A DNA stretch of 10,293 bases from Candidatus Bipolaricaulota bacterium (GCA_021163015.1 JAGGXO010000051.1:1-10293); one strand, 5' to 3'. Positions 1-6,350 are shown, counted from the stretch's first letter. A program made the numbers and translations. Notes: generated by a model not told the origin, from the letters alone.

Positions 1-1518
1 ATCGTGGAACAGAACGCCACGTACACCAACCTGTTTGGCTCCATCGAACGCCGTGTTCAGATGGGCGTGGCGATCACCGATTTCAGCATGATCAAGCCGG
101 GGTCTCTGCACCGCGCAAATGGAGGATACCTCGTACTGAACGCCAATAACCTGTTCCGCGCAGGCCTCTCTTGGGAGGCGCTGAAGATCGCCATCAAACG
201 GCGCGAGATCAGGATCGAGGACCCGCTGCAAATGCTCGGGTACTCCACCAGTGAGGGCCTTAAACCCGAGCCGGTCCCATTCGGCATGCAGATCGTCATC
301 GTAGGCAACCCGCAGATCTATCAGCTTCTGCATTACTACGACGAGGACTTCCCCAAGCTCTTCTCCGTTAAGAGCGACTTCGATACGGAGATGGATCGCA
401 CTCCGGAGCATGAACGGGAGATCGCGCGCTTCCTGCGCGCACGCTGCGAGGAGGAGCCTGCCATGCTCCCGTTCGATGCCACCGGCGTGGCCAAGGTCGT
501 GGAGTACTCTTCAGAACTCGCTGGTGATCAGAAGAAGCTCTCCTGCCGGTTCGGGAACCTGATCTCGATCATCAAGGAGGCGTCATACTGGGCGCGCCAA
601 GAGGGATCGACGCACGTCACCGCAGAACACGTCCGCATTGCTCTACACAAACGCGACAACCGTCTGAATCTCCTCGAGGAGAAGATCCAGGAGATGATCG
701 CACGCGGACAGCTCCTTGTAGACACACAGGGAGAGAAGATCGGACAGGTGAACGGCCTGGCCGTACTCCAGTTGGGGGACTACATGTTTGGAAAACCGTC
801 GCGTATCACCGCCACCGTACACACGGGGAAAGGCGGAATCGTCGATATCGAGCGCGAGGCTGACCTCGGTGGGCACACTCATACGAAAGGGATTATGATC
901 CTCAAGGGCTTCCTCGGCGAACGGTTCGCCGACAAGAGGCCACTCAGCCTGTCGGCAAGTCTCGCCTTCGAGCAGAGCTACTCGATGATCGATGGGGACA
1001 GTGCTTCCAGCACTGAACTCTATGCCCTCCTCTCCAGCCTATCGAGTCTTCCGATCAAGCAGGGGATTGCCATCACCGGCTCGGTCAATCAAAAGGGGGA
1101 GATACAGCCAATCGGCGGAGTGAACGAGAAGATCGAGGGTTTCTTCAAGGTCTGCCAAGCCAAAGGCCTCACCGGTGAGCAAGGGGTGCTCATCCCGCAG
1201 CAGAACCTAGACAACCTCATGCTCTCGGAGGAAGTCGTGGACGCAGTGAGCGCTGGGAAGTTTCACATCTATCCGGTGGCAAAGGTCGAAGAAGGAATCG
1301 AGCTCCTTACGGGCGTCGCCGCCGGTGAGAAACAGGATGATGGATTGTTTCCCGAGGGGACCGTCTTTGGGCGGGTCGCCGCGCGGTTGGAAGAGATCCG
1401 AGACGCGCTGAAGGAAGAATCTGAGTCAGATAAGGACGATGAAACTAAGAGAAATGACCCGAGGAACGAAGCTGTGAAAAAGAGCAGCAGCAATACGAAC
1501 AAAGAAGAGGACAAATGA
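1..1518 (+). CDS. Lon-related ATP-dependent protease (LonB/AAA_32 type), 5'-truncated by the window edge
   Basis: This is the C-terminal part of a Lon-family serine protease that degrades proteins using ATP. The reading frame is open from base 1, and the GTG at 4 encodes an internal valine within a conserved stretch (NATYTNLFGSIERR), so the true start lies upstream. Counting that valine as residue 1, the AAA-related part (GSLHRANGGYLVLNANNLF, residues 34-52) comes first. A helical lid follows, then the Lon protease domain at about 235-440. The catalytic Ser is S333 in GDSAS and the catalytic Lys is K376 in IGGVNEKIEG. They are 43 residues apart, the same spacing as S679/K722 of E. coli Lon. 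The last 45 or so residues are a highly charged, low-complexity tail rich in Glu, Asp, Lys and Ser, outside the family domain. Full-length relatives are about 800 residues, so roughly 300 are missing here. The stop overlaps the next gene's start (ATGA). The family call is secure; the exact subfamily (LonB versus LonC-like) is less so. Confidence 0.93.
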   Translation: MVEQNATYTNLFGSIERRVQMGVAITDFSMIKPGSLHRANGGYLVLNANNLFRAGLSWEALKIAIKRREIRIEDPLQMLGYSTSEGLKPEPVPFGMQIVIVGNPQIYQLLHYYDEDFPKLFSVKSDFDTEMDRTPEHEREIARFLRARCEEEPAMLPFDATGVAKVVEYSSELAGDQKKLSCRFGNLISIIKEASYWARQEGSTHVTAEHVRIALHKRDNRLNLLEEKIQEMIARGQLLVDTQGEKIGQVNGLAVLQLGDYMFGKPSRITATVHTGKGGIVDIEREADLGGHTHTKGIMILKGFLGERFADKRPLSLSASLAFEQSYSMIDGDSASSTELYALLSSLSSLPIKQGIAITGSVNQKGEIQPIGGVNEKIEGFFKVCQAKGLTGEQGVLIPQQNLDNLMLSEEVVDAVSAGKFHIYPVAKVEEGIELLTGVAAGEKQDDGLFPEGTVFGRVAARLEEIRDALKEESESDKDDETKRNDPRNEAVKKSSSNTNKEEDK

Positions 1519-2150
1519 TAACAACCAAGCAACTTATCACCCGGATCACTATCACGTTAATACTGACGGCGTCCGCATTGACGCTGGGTGGGTGTTTTCT
1601 GTTCAGCAATCCGCACGCGCAGTTCAGCTTCGAACCAGCGTTTGACTTTCCGCCACTTGCCGTTCACTTCGACGGAAGCGCTTCCAGCAGCCCCAACGGA
1701 GCAATCACCGACTACACGTGGGATTTCGATGATGGCAGCACCGACACGGGAGCATCAGTCGACCACACGTTCTACGACAAGGGAACCTACAGCGTGACTC
1801 TCACGGTAACCGACTCGAGTGGAGCTGTGGGTGCAATCAGCCACAACGTGGAGGTGCTCAATCATGCCCCAACCGCCTCGTTCACCTATTGGCCGTACAT
1901 GGTGGGAACCGATCAACCAATGACCTTTGATGCGTCAGGCTCAGATGACGAAGACGGATACATCACGGATTGGGCATGGTCATTCGGAGATGGCACAACA
2001 GGCAGCGGAGAGATTACTGATCACATCTATCTTTCAGCCGGATCAAACGGAATGAAGTACCACGTAGTGCTAACTGTTATTGATGATAATGGGAAAGCCA
2101 GTTCCACGAGCAAGGATGTGCAAGTTGTTGGTTGTGATACGTGCCACTAG
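1515..2150 (+). CDS. Lipoprotein with two PKD domains
   Basis: This is a 211-residue exported lipoprotein. A signal peptide (K5 and R10, hydrophobic 11-25) ends in a lipobox, L24-G25-G26-C27, so it should be lipidated and membrane anchored. Two PKD (Ig-like beta-sandwich) domains follow, at about 34-115 and 117-204. Each carries a version of the WDFGDG signature: WDFDDGST in the first and WSFGDGTT in the second. PKD domains usually mediate surface protein or polysaccharide contacts; no catalytic domain is present. The ATG at 1515 overlaps the upstream protease stop by four bases (ATGA) and has GAGG five bases upstream, so the two genes are probably translationally coupled. The C-terminus is GCDTCH, which is a CxxCH haem-c type motif; it may be chance. 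The TAG stop shares the tetranucleotide CTAG with the stop of the convergent polyferredoxin. The specific function is unknown. Confidence 0.85.
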   Translation: MITTKQLITRITITLILTASALTLGGCFLFSNPHAQFSFEPAFDFPPLAVHFDGSASSSPNGAITDYTWDFDDGSTDTGASVDHTFYDKGTYSVTLTVTDSSGAVGAISHNVEVLNHAPTASFTYWPYMVGTDQPMTFDASGSDDEDGYITDWAWSFGDGTTGSGEITDHIYLSAGSNGMKYHVVLTVIDDNGKASSTSKDVQVVGCDTCH

Positions 2151-2782
2151 CCAAATCTAGCCAGTCGTGTTTCGTGCTTACGCCTAACATGTGGCCGCTC
2201 TACACACAGGGAATGAGTGGGGCATGTTGTCGTACATTCGCCGCATAACAGGCGTTCCCTGGTATCAACCGCGCCATTGTTGATCGCACCATTCGGGCAC
2301 TCTCGCGTGCGACAATGGCACTTGGTGCAGTCTTCATCCGTGTGGATGCGAAACAGCGCAAGACGCGACAGCAGCGAAAGAAGCGCTCCCAGCGGGCAGA
2401 ACAGACGGTAGACGAAGACGGAGAGCAGATAGCGCAGTCACCCCGATACTAAGCGGCGTTTCTCCCCAGGAAATGAGGGGCTTGAATGGGGAGTAGTTCT
2501 GCAGAATCGCGGTTCCGGTAACCAGCACCCGGGCTACCAAGTGGACGAGCAAGACATACCTGAGCTTGGATAGTACATTCAGCCATCGTGAAGGGATCTT
2601 GACCGCCAATTTGCGTACATGCAGAAGCTCTTGGGCGGCTCCAAATGGACAGATGTATCCACAGAAGACACGTCCCATGACCAAGGAAAGTACCACCGGA
2701 ACTAGAAAGAGCAACAGATACCCGGTGCTGAATCTAGGGATCACGTTCCGTACAGTGCTCGTTGGACAGAGGAACCCACCCA

Positions 2783-2792
2783 TTACAAACCC
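2783..2792 (-). other. Slippery heptamer G GGT TTG immediately followed by TAA
   Basis: On the minus strand the first polyferredoxin frame reads ctG GGT TTG TAA. This is an X XXY YYZ heptamer directly followed by a stop. Slipping back one base gives GGG TTT GTA ATG, exactly the frame that encodes the conserved iron-sulphur segment. The geometry matches a programmed -1 frameshift site. However, an indel in the same GGG/TTT runs would look the same, and the gene needs a second frame change further on. No stimulatory structure was established. Confidence 0.3.
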
Positions 2793-3032
2793 AGCACGAT
2801 CACCGATAGCAATAGCAACCGCCTGCATAGTTTGTACCATAGAAGAGCGATGATCACCAGAGAGAACACGCCAAATACAACAAGCAATACGATCTTGAGT
2901 GGCTGCTGATGGAAGAAGTACGTCGCACTCGCCTGAGGCACGGATTTTGGCGTCTTAAACGTATGCGCCTCCTCGGGCGGCCCGAAGCTGTTATTGGAGC
3001 CGAACCCGTCGCCAAATGCCGGTGTTGCTAGA

Positions 3033-3049
3033 CTGATAATGATTATCAG
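3033..3049. promoter_or_regulatory. Perfect Fur-type 7-1-7 palindrome
   Basis: The 17 bases CTGATAATGATTATCAG form a perfect inverted repeat with one central base. The inner 15 match the 7-1-7 Fur box consensus TGATAATnATTATCA at all 14 specified positions. It lies at the 5' end of the broken polyferredoxin reading frame, where it also encodes the four consecutive isoleucines of the signal-like segment. An iron-responsive operator next to an iron-sulphur protein gene makes biological sense, but the position inside the presumed coding start is odd. Coding of repeated Ile may explain part of the match. Confidence 0.45.
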
Positions 3050-3067
3050 CAGTATGAGCGGCGGCAA

Positions 3068-3363
3068 GGCTACGCCTGTCGCGTTCTCTCTTTCATCGCT
3101 GTCCCGTTTCCAGAACCATTAGGAAAGTCGAATGCGCGTCACTGCGTCGATCGACCACTTGCTATCTGCGGAATCAACCCTTCGCCCAAGTTTCCTGCAA
3201 CCTGCTGATACGAACAGATGATACGGCACGGATATGGACAATAGATGGAAGAGTTGTCTGGAGCCTGTCAGCTTTGTTATGCAACAGCGTTCATGCTCAC
3301 TTCGCAAGCCTTATCAGAAGTCCCCGCAGCCTTAACTCTTGCTCTTGGCAAGGATACACTCGC
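3068..3363. other. Intergenic region without a recognisable gene
   Basis: About 300 bases lie between the polyferredoxin and trmY-DUF2007, both on the minus strand. An open frame on the minus strand at 3119-3307 has no recognisable motif. A weak hairpin (CTTGC/GCAAG arms on either strand, around 3339-3354) lacks a T-tract, so it is not convincing as a terminator. The minus-strand ATG at 3096 begins an eight-codon frame that may be the displaced original start of the polyferredoxin. I see no tRNA or rRNA here. Confidence 0.5.
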
Positions 3364-4170
3364 TTATTCTGCGCTTGGCTCTTCGAAGTAGTCAGCTATG
3401 ATCTCGCGGGCGCGCTCCAGGTCGCGCGAGCGCACCATGATCCGCACCTCACTTAACCCATCGACGGTCATCGGCAAGATAGACGCGGGAACTTGGGTAA
3501 CCATGTTCACGGGAATGTTAAAGTCGGCCAGGAGCCCTTTGATCAACTGTGCTTTCGGCTCTCCCCACACCTTGTGGCAGAGGACAAGGTCTCCCTCATC
3601 CTCCTGCTGGCGATCGAGGAGGTAATGAACGATGGTGATACATTGACTGGTGTGCAGGGGTGTCTCGCCGAGCGAAATACGCGGTAGATCCGCAAGGACT
3701 TCCTCGTCTGATGGCGAGAAGTCCTGATGATCGGAGAGGAAGAAAGCGGGGTCGTTAGGTATCGATGTCGCTTCAATCGGTGCCCCGTCTTCATGCAGTA
3801 CAATCGGGTGAGCGCCCAACTGGTAGAGTCGATCCAGCATCTCAGGGAGGGTGCGCCGAGAGACGAAGATCCCGGGTGTGCTCTGCGCCTCTTCTTCGCC
3901 CAGCTTTTCTAACGCGTGTTTAATCAGCGCCGCGGTCGAGCGCTCATCCGGATTGAGCCGCTTTAGCCTCTCTCCTACCAGCCGGATCTGAACCTGGTCT
4001 TGCAAGAGGATGTCTACCTCAACGTCTCTTCTCAGATCATGCGAAAGAAAAAACGCCGCGCCAATCGCCCGGCAGAGGACATCGATCCGGCCTGCACTGC
4101 CGGGTAAGTCGTTCAACGTAAAATCTGGCACCACCGGCGCCTTGTGAGCAAGCAGCACAAATCGTCTCAT
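3364..4170 (-). CDS. TrmY-type tRNA (pseudouridine-54 N1)-methyltransferase fused to DUF2007
   Basis: This is a 268-residue fusion. Residues 1-187 match the TrmY (Mja1640, COG1901) SPOUT methyltransferase, which in archaea uses S-adenosylmethionine to make N1-methylpseudouridine at tRNA position 54. Visible signatures are FTLNDLPGSAGRIDVLCRA (17-35), FLSHDLRRDVEV (41-52), LNPDERSTAALI (72-83), the knot segment FFLSDHQDFSPSDEE (143-157) and ISLGETPLHTSQCITIVHYL (165-184). After a short acidic linker (QEDEGD), residues 195-264 resemble DUF2007, a small bacterial domain with the pattern LCHKVWGEPKAQLIKGLLAD...VNMV and a terminal DLERAREIIADYF. The start is placed at ATG 4170 because the family begins with MRxFVL-like sequence there; the frame stays open upstream to TTG 4230. 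No strong Shine-Dalgarno is visible before ATG 4170. Substrate specificity in a bacterium is inferred from family only. TrmY is mainly archaeal, so transfer is plausible. Confidence 0.85.
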   Translation of the reverse strand: MRRFVLLAHKAPVVPDFTLNDLPGSAGRIDVLCRAIGAAFFLSHDLRRDVEVDILLQDQVQIRLVGERLKRLNPDERSTAALIKHALEKLGEEEAQSTPGIFVSRRTLPEMLDRLYQLGAHPIVLHEDGAPIEATSIPNDPAFFLSDHQDFSPSDEEVLADLPRISLGETPLHTSQCITIVHYLLDRQQEDEGDLVLCHKVWGEPKAQLIKGLLADFNIPVNMVTQVPASILPMTVDGLSEVRIMVRSRDLERAREIIADYFEEPSAE

Positions 4171-4292
4171 GATCTGCCAGTCTACCACACCTGTCGCGGC
4201 GAGTAAAGCAATGCATTCGACAACAAGCAAGCGTCACCATCAGTGGTGCCCGATTTCCCCTGGTATCCGGTCGAGAAGGATAGAGGAGAAGC

Positions 4293-4388
4293 ATGCATAA
4301 GGGTACGGTCAAGATACTACAAACAGGAGTCTTCAAGGGGCACATGTCAGAGACCTTAAGCCGCCGGAAAGAAAGGGAGCAAACGTGA
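4293..4388 (+). CDS. Small leader ORF, 31 codons, translationally coupled to the downstream gene
   Basis: An unannotated-size frame starts at ATG 4293 and has AGGAG at 4284-4288, four bases upstream. It runs 31 codons without a stop to TGA 4386-4388. That stop overlaps the GTG start of the next gene in a GTGA arrangement, the usual sign of coupled translation. The peptide begins MHKGTVKILQTGVFKGHM and ends in a basic/acidic stretch (SRRKEREQT). It has no signal peptide, no membrane segment and no recognisable motif. It could be a real small protein, a leader peptide that delivers ribosomes to the exported-protein gene, or chance. The good SD plus exact stop/start overlap favour function. Confidence 0.4.
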   Translation: MHKGTVKILQTGVFKGHMSETLSRRKEREQT

Positions 4389-5632
4389 CTTACCGCACCA
4401 TTGCCGTAATCTTAGCGTTCATGTTGCTGGGGGCCACAGCATCTCTGGCCGCAGGGCCGTTCACGGGAACATGGCAGGCAGAAATCGGACTTGCGCCATT
4501 GCAGACGATGCCATTCTCCTCATTTACGTCAACGCTTGATGTAGGTCTGCATATCGGGTTCCTCGAACTCTCCAGTACTTCAGACTTCATACTCGATGGC
4601 TGGCTGTGGCAGCAGTTTGGCATGTCAGCGTCCTTGGCGTTCATCAGTTTCGACGGGCAGATGCTATTCGAGCCACAGTCGGGATCTTTCCTGTACGCAC
4701 AAGGTGTGTTGAAGCTCAGTTTCTATCCCGTTGTCTTCAGCCTCTATTCGGCGATGATCGGACCAGCCGTCTCTGGAGGGCCAAACTATGGGTACGTCGT
4801 GGACATCTACGGAGAGCTCCTCGGCGGAGTCGCTTCGGTGGAGAGTGCCACATTCATTGGTGCTGATCTTAGCGGCATCAGTTTCTCTCAGACCGCGTCT
4901 TCGACAACATCTACGCTCCTCACAAGAACATACGTAACCGATCCAACCATCGATTCTGGACAGATCTGCTTCTCAGGAGAGGAACTAACATTCAAGGCCA
5001 CAACGTTTGGGTGCATAGACATCACCGCAGTTACCACATTTGGGAAGACCGGGTTCACGAGCCAGGAAATCGAGCTGTCCTTCCTGCACCTATTCGATTC
5101 TCCCTTGAACATCACCCTCGACTACGTCTTCTCGCTGCAGACAGCAAGCCACACGTTCACTCCATCGCTTGAGACTGACTTCGGCTGTCTCAAGATATAC
5201 ACGGATCTTCTTGGGTCCGGAGGGCAAATCACGGGGATCGAGATATACGGCATCGAGTTCAGCGCTTCGTACGCCGGCACCACATTCCGCAGCATATCCA
5301 ACCTGAACACTACCAGCTATGTTATCACAACCCCCGCGTACGGTTCGATCATCGAGCTGGAGTCTGATGCCATCGCCAACGCTCACCTGTACTACTCCAA
5401 GGACTACTGGGAGATCATATCGCTCGAAGTGAAGACCCCAGGCATGGGAGGAACGTACACATTCTCGGTGGACACGTTCTTCGGTACCTCGACCGGCCTG
5501 CTGTTCGATTGGGGAAAGACAAACATGGGGGTTTCGATCTCCTTTGGCTCGACGTTCTCCGTGTCAAGCCACATCGTGATCGACACCACCGGTTTCTCCG
5601 CATGGAAGATCGGCATGTCCCTATCCTGGTAG
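4385..5632 (+). CDS. Exported beta-rich protein, probably outer-membrane barrel or surface protein; function unknown
   Basis: This is a 415-residue protein I do not recognise as a named family. An N-terminal signal peptide (R4, hydrophobic 6-20, cleavage near ASLAAG at 19-24) sends it across the inner membrane. The rest is rich in Ser, Thr, Gly, Phe and Tyr and alternates polar and hydrophobic residues in short strand-like blocks. It ends SLSW, with an aromatic final residue as in many outer-membrane barrels recognised by BamA. Repeated blocks end in features such as FGC (I/L) (CIDITAVTTFG and CLKIYTDLLG), suggesting internal duplication. Cysteines are few. The GTG start at 4385 is chosen because AAGGGAG lies five bases upstream, the signal peptide begins there, and it overlaps the stop of the small upstream ORF. 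Membrane placement is an inference from composition and termini. Confidence 0.7.
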   Translation: MTYRTIAVILAFMLLGATASLAAGPFTGTWQAEIGLAPLQTMPFSSFTSTLDVGLHIGFLELSSTSDFILDGWLWQQFGMSASLAFISFDGQMLFEPQSGSFLYAQGVLKLSFYPVVFSLYSAMIGPAVSGGPNYGYVVDIYGELLGGVASVESATFIGADLSGISFSQTASSTTSTLLTRTYVTDPTIDSGQICFSGEELTFKATTFGCIDITAVTTFGKTGFTSQEIELSFLHLFDSPLNITLDYVFSLQTASHTFTPSLETDFGCLKIYTDLLGSGGQITGIEIYGIEFSASYAGTTFRSISNLNTTSYVITTPAYGSIIELESDAIANAHLYYSKDYWEIISLEVKTPGMGGTYTFSVDTFFGTSTGLLFDWGKTNMGVSISFGSTFSVSSHIVIDTTGFSAWKIGMSLSW

Positions 5633-5653
5633 CTGGGATCTGAGCGAGCCCAG
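5633..5653 (+). terminator. Weak hairpin after the exported-protein gene
   Basis: Arms CTGGG and CCCAG, with one mismatch and a further TC/GA pair, enclose a short loop two bases after the stop codon. No T-tract follows, so intrinsic termination is doubtful. It is the only hairpin seen next to this stop. Confidence 0.2.
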
Positions 5654-5872
5654 GAAGAGTCGTTGATCATTTGCTAAGAGCGTTCTGTGCTCCTACACTG
5701 CACGCATACGAATCTCACTACTGCTGCCGTATCTCTGATCGTCGCGATTAGCACCCTCCCTCGAATCGATAGGCATCCTGCGTGCAGGTACACGGTGAAG
5801 GCTCGCTGCACGCGGCGATGGACGTACAATCGACAGGCCTGCACTCATCGCTGGAGTGATAATAGCAACCAC
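5654..5872. other. Intergenic stretch without a recognisable gene
   Basis: About 220 bases lie between the exported-protein gene and the IS21-like end. Short open frames here show no family motif. The only structure seen is an inverted repeat, GCGTGCAG (5780-5787) and CTGCACGC (5806-5813), with an 18-base spacer. Confidence 0.5.
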
Positions 5873-6041
5873 TGATGAGCGACAACTAAAACTCCCGTCT
5901 GGCGACAATTAGATTTCCCGTTTTGGAAGCGAATGATTGGGCTGTCTAACCTTCAGATTGGGAGGGGGTTAGGTGGTCACAGATCAACAAGTGAGGTTAC
6001 TGATGAAGCTTTCTAATACGGAAGAGAGTTTGTGCACCGCC
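5873..6041 (+). mobile_element. IS21-family left-end relic (terminal direct repeats plus start of istA)
   Basis: A tandem of two related 20-mers, GCGACAACTAAAACTCCCGT (5879-5898) and GCGACAATTAGATTTCCCGT (5902-5921), matches at 16 of 20 positions with a 23-base period. Such internally repeated termini with a GCGACAA-TAAAA-CCC pattern are typical of IS21-family ends. About 50 bases later comes the start of an istA-like frame. The outer edge is placed at TGATGA (5873) by analogy with TG-beginning ends and is uncertain. The element stops after about 20 codons of istA. No istB and no inverted right end are visible in the window, so this is a one-ended remnant. Confidence 0.65.
5879..5921 (+). repeat. 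Tandem 20-base terminal repeats of the IS21-like end
   Basis: Two copies, at 5879-5898 and 5902-5921, differ at four positions and are spaced with a 23-base period. Both keep GCGACAA at the left and TCCCGT at the right. Repeats of this kind at IS21-family ends are transposase-binding sites. Confidence 0.65.
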
Positions 6042-6074
6042 CGCAGATCTCATTCATACCGGTCTTTCCGCTGA
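5973..6074 (+). pseudogene. istA: istA transposase gene, 5' fragment
   Basis: From GTG 5973 the frame reads VVTDQQVRLLMKLSNTEESL, then CTA. This resembles the start of IS21-family IstA transposases (MVTDxQVRxLMKL...TEE/K-L-AA). A strong Shine-Dalgarno, GGAGG at 5961-5965, sits seven bases upstream, which supports this start. Similarity ends at about 6041; the frame then runs through unrelated sequence to TGA at 6072-6074. The helix-turn-helix, the DDE catalytic domain and all of istB are missing, so no transposase is made. The sequence changes over directly into a remnant of a WecA-like gene in another frame, marking a deletion or recombination junction between about 6033 and 6056. Confidence 0.65.
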
Positions 6075-6262
6075 TCGGTGCTGTCCCCCTAGGCGACACA
6101 ACCTTTGCCATCATAGGGAGATTGGCCGATCATTGCTGTATCTTCTCCCGTGACAAGGAGCACATTCACCACCGTCTGGCCAAGGCGATCGGAGAGATGC
6201 GAAGCGTAATTATCCTATCATCCCTTTCTTGCCTTACATCGATCGCCGCATATCTCTTGTGA
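6044..6262 (+). pseudogene. 3' remnant of a WecA/TagO/MraY-family glycosyl-phosphate transferase gene
   Basis: The frame from about 6044 to TGA 6260-6262 encodes only the C-terminal end of a polyprenyl-phosphate N-acetylhexosamine-1-phosphate transferase, the membrane enzyme that starts many cell-surface glycan pathways. Recognisable pieces are PLIGAVPLGDTTFAIIGRL (compare PVxDTxFAIIRR), IFSRDKEHIHHRLAKA (compare FSPDKGHIHHRL) and a terminal membrane helix, VIILSSLSCLTSIAAYLL. The whole enzyme has about 320-350 residues and some ten helices; fewer than 75 residues remain. A GTG at 6032 keeps the frame open, but it lies in or at the border of the IS relic and probably is not a start. The missing 5' part is not elsewhere in the window. 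This looks like a gene truncated by the IS21 element. Confidence 0.7.
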
Positions 6263-6290
6263 CGCGTTGCGCAGTAGTGCATTCACCCCA

Positions 6291-6320
6291 TTGCTAGGAT
6301 CATCGCTGATGGCGTACAAT
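6291..6320 (+). promoter_or_regulatory. Sigma-70-type promoter for the threonine dehydrogenase gene
   Basis: TTGCTA (6291-6296, 4 of 6 to TTGACA) and TACAAT (6315-6320, 5 of 6 to TATAAT) are 18 bases apart. Transcription would begin near 6327, just before the GGAGG at 6338-6342 and the start at 6351. This fits a gene with its own promoter after the relic region. Confidence 0.45.
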
Positions 6321-6350
6321 GCGGCACTCGCTGAAGTGGAGGAAGACCAG

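Larger units (their letters stand above)
2147..3067 (-). pseudogene. Membrane polyferredoxin (NapH/Fer4_5-like 4Fe-4S protein), interrupted by two frame changes
   Basis: Read as one protein of about 306 residues, this resembles membrane-bound 4Fe-4S proteins that pass electrons at the cytoplasmic membrane. The first frame runs from TTG 3067 to TAA 2783-2785. It gives a signal-like segment (LPPLILLIIIISLATPAFG), a soluble stretch and a membrane helix. The second frame carries the conserved GGFLCPTSTVRN, STGYLLLFLVPVV and FCGYICPFGAAQELLH segments and then runs out of homology near 2430. Moving +1 there restores LFCPLGALLSLLSR and two cysteine clusters, CTKCHCRTRECP and CGECTTTCP, ending at TAG 2147-2149. 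So a -1 change is needed near 2786-2792 and a +1 change near 2420-2440. The Tyr before RLFCP sits where a first Cys of a Cx3CP motif is usual, which also hints at decay. Upstream, ATG 3096 opens MKERTRQA and hits TAG at 3070-3072, just before the hydrophobic segment, so a third indel is possible. Pseudogene is the best reading; assembly indels or recoding are the alternatives. Confidence 0.75.

Noticed and set aside
3119..3307. 62-codon minus-strand open frame between the polyferredoxin and trmY
   Set aside because: No recognisable motif, no ATG start and no clear Shine-Dalgarno; length is within chance for this region.
4171..4230. N-terminal extension of TrmY to TTG 4230
   Set aside because: Family homology begins at ATG 4170 and the extra 20 residues have no counterpart in TrmY.
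4233..4246. Hairpin CACCA-TCAG-TGGTG between trmY and the small ORF
   Set aside because: Only five base pairs and no T-tract or operator family match; likely chance.
6267..6350. N-terminal extension of the threonine dehydrogenase to TTG 6267
   Set aside because: The stretch contains a promoter-like pair and a Shine-Dalgarno and precedes the Rossmann motif by too much; it lacks homology.
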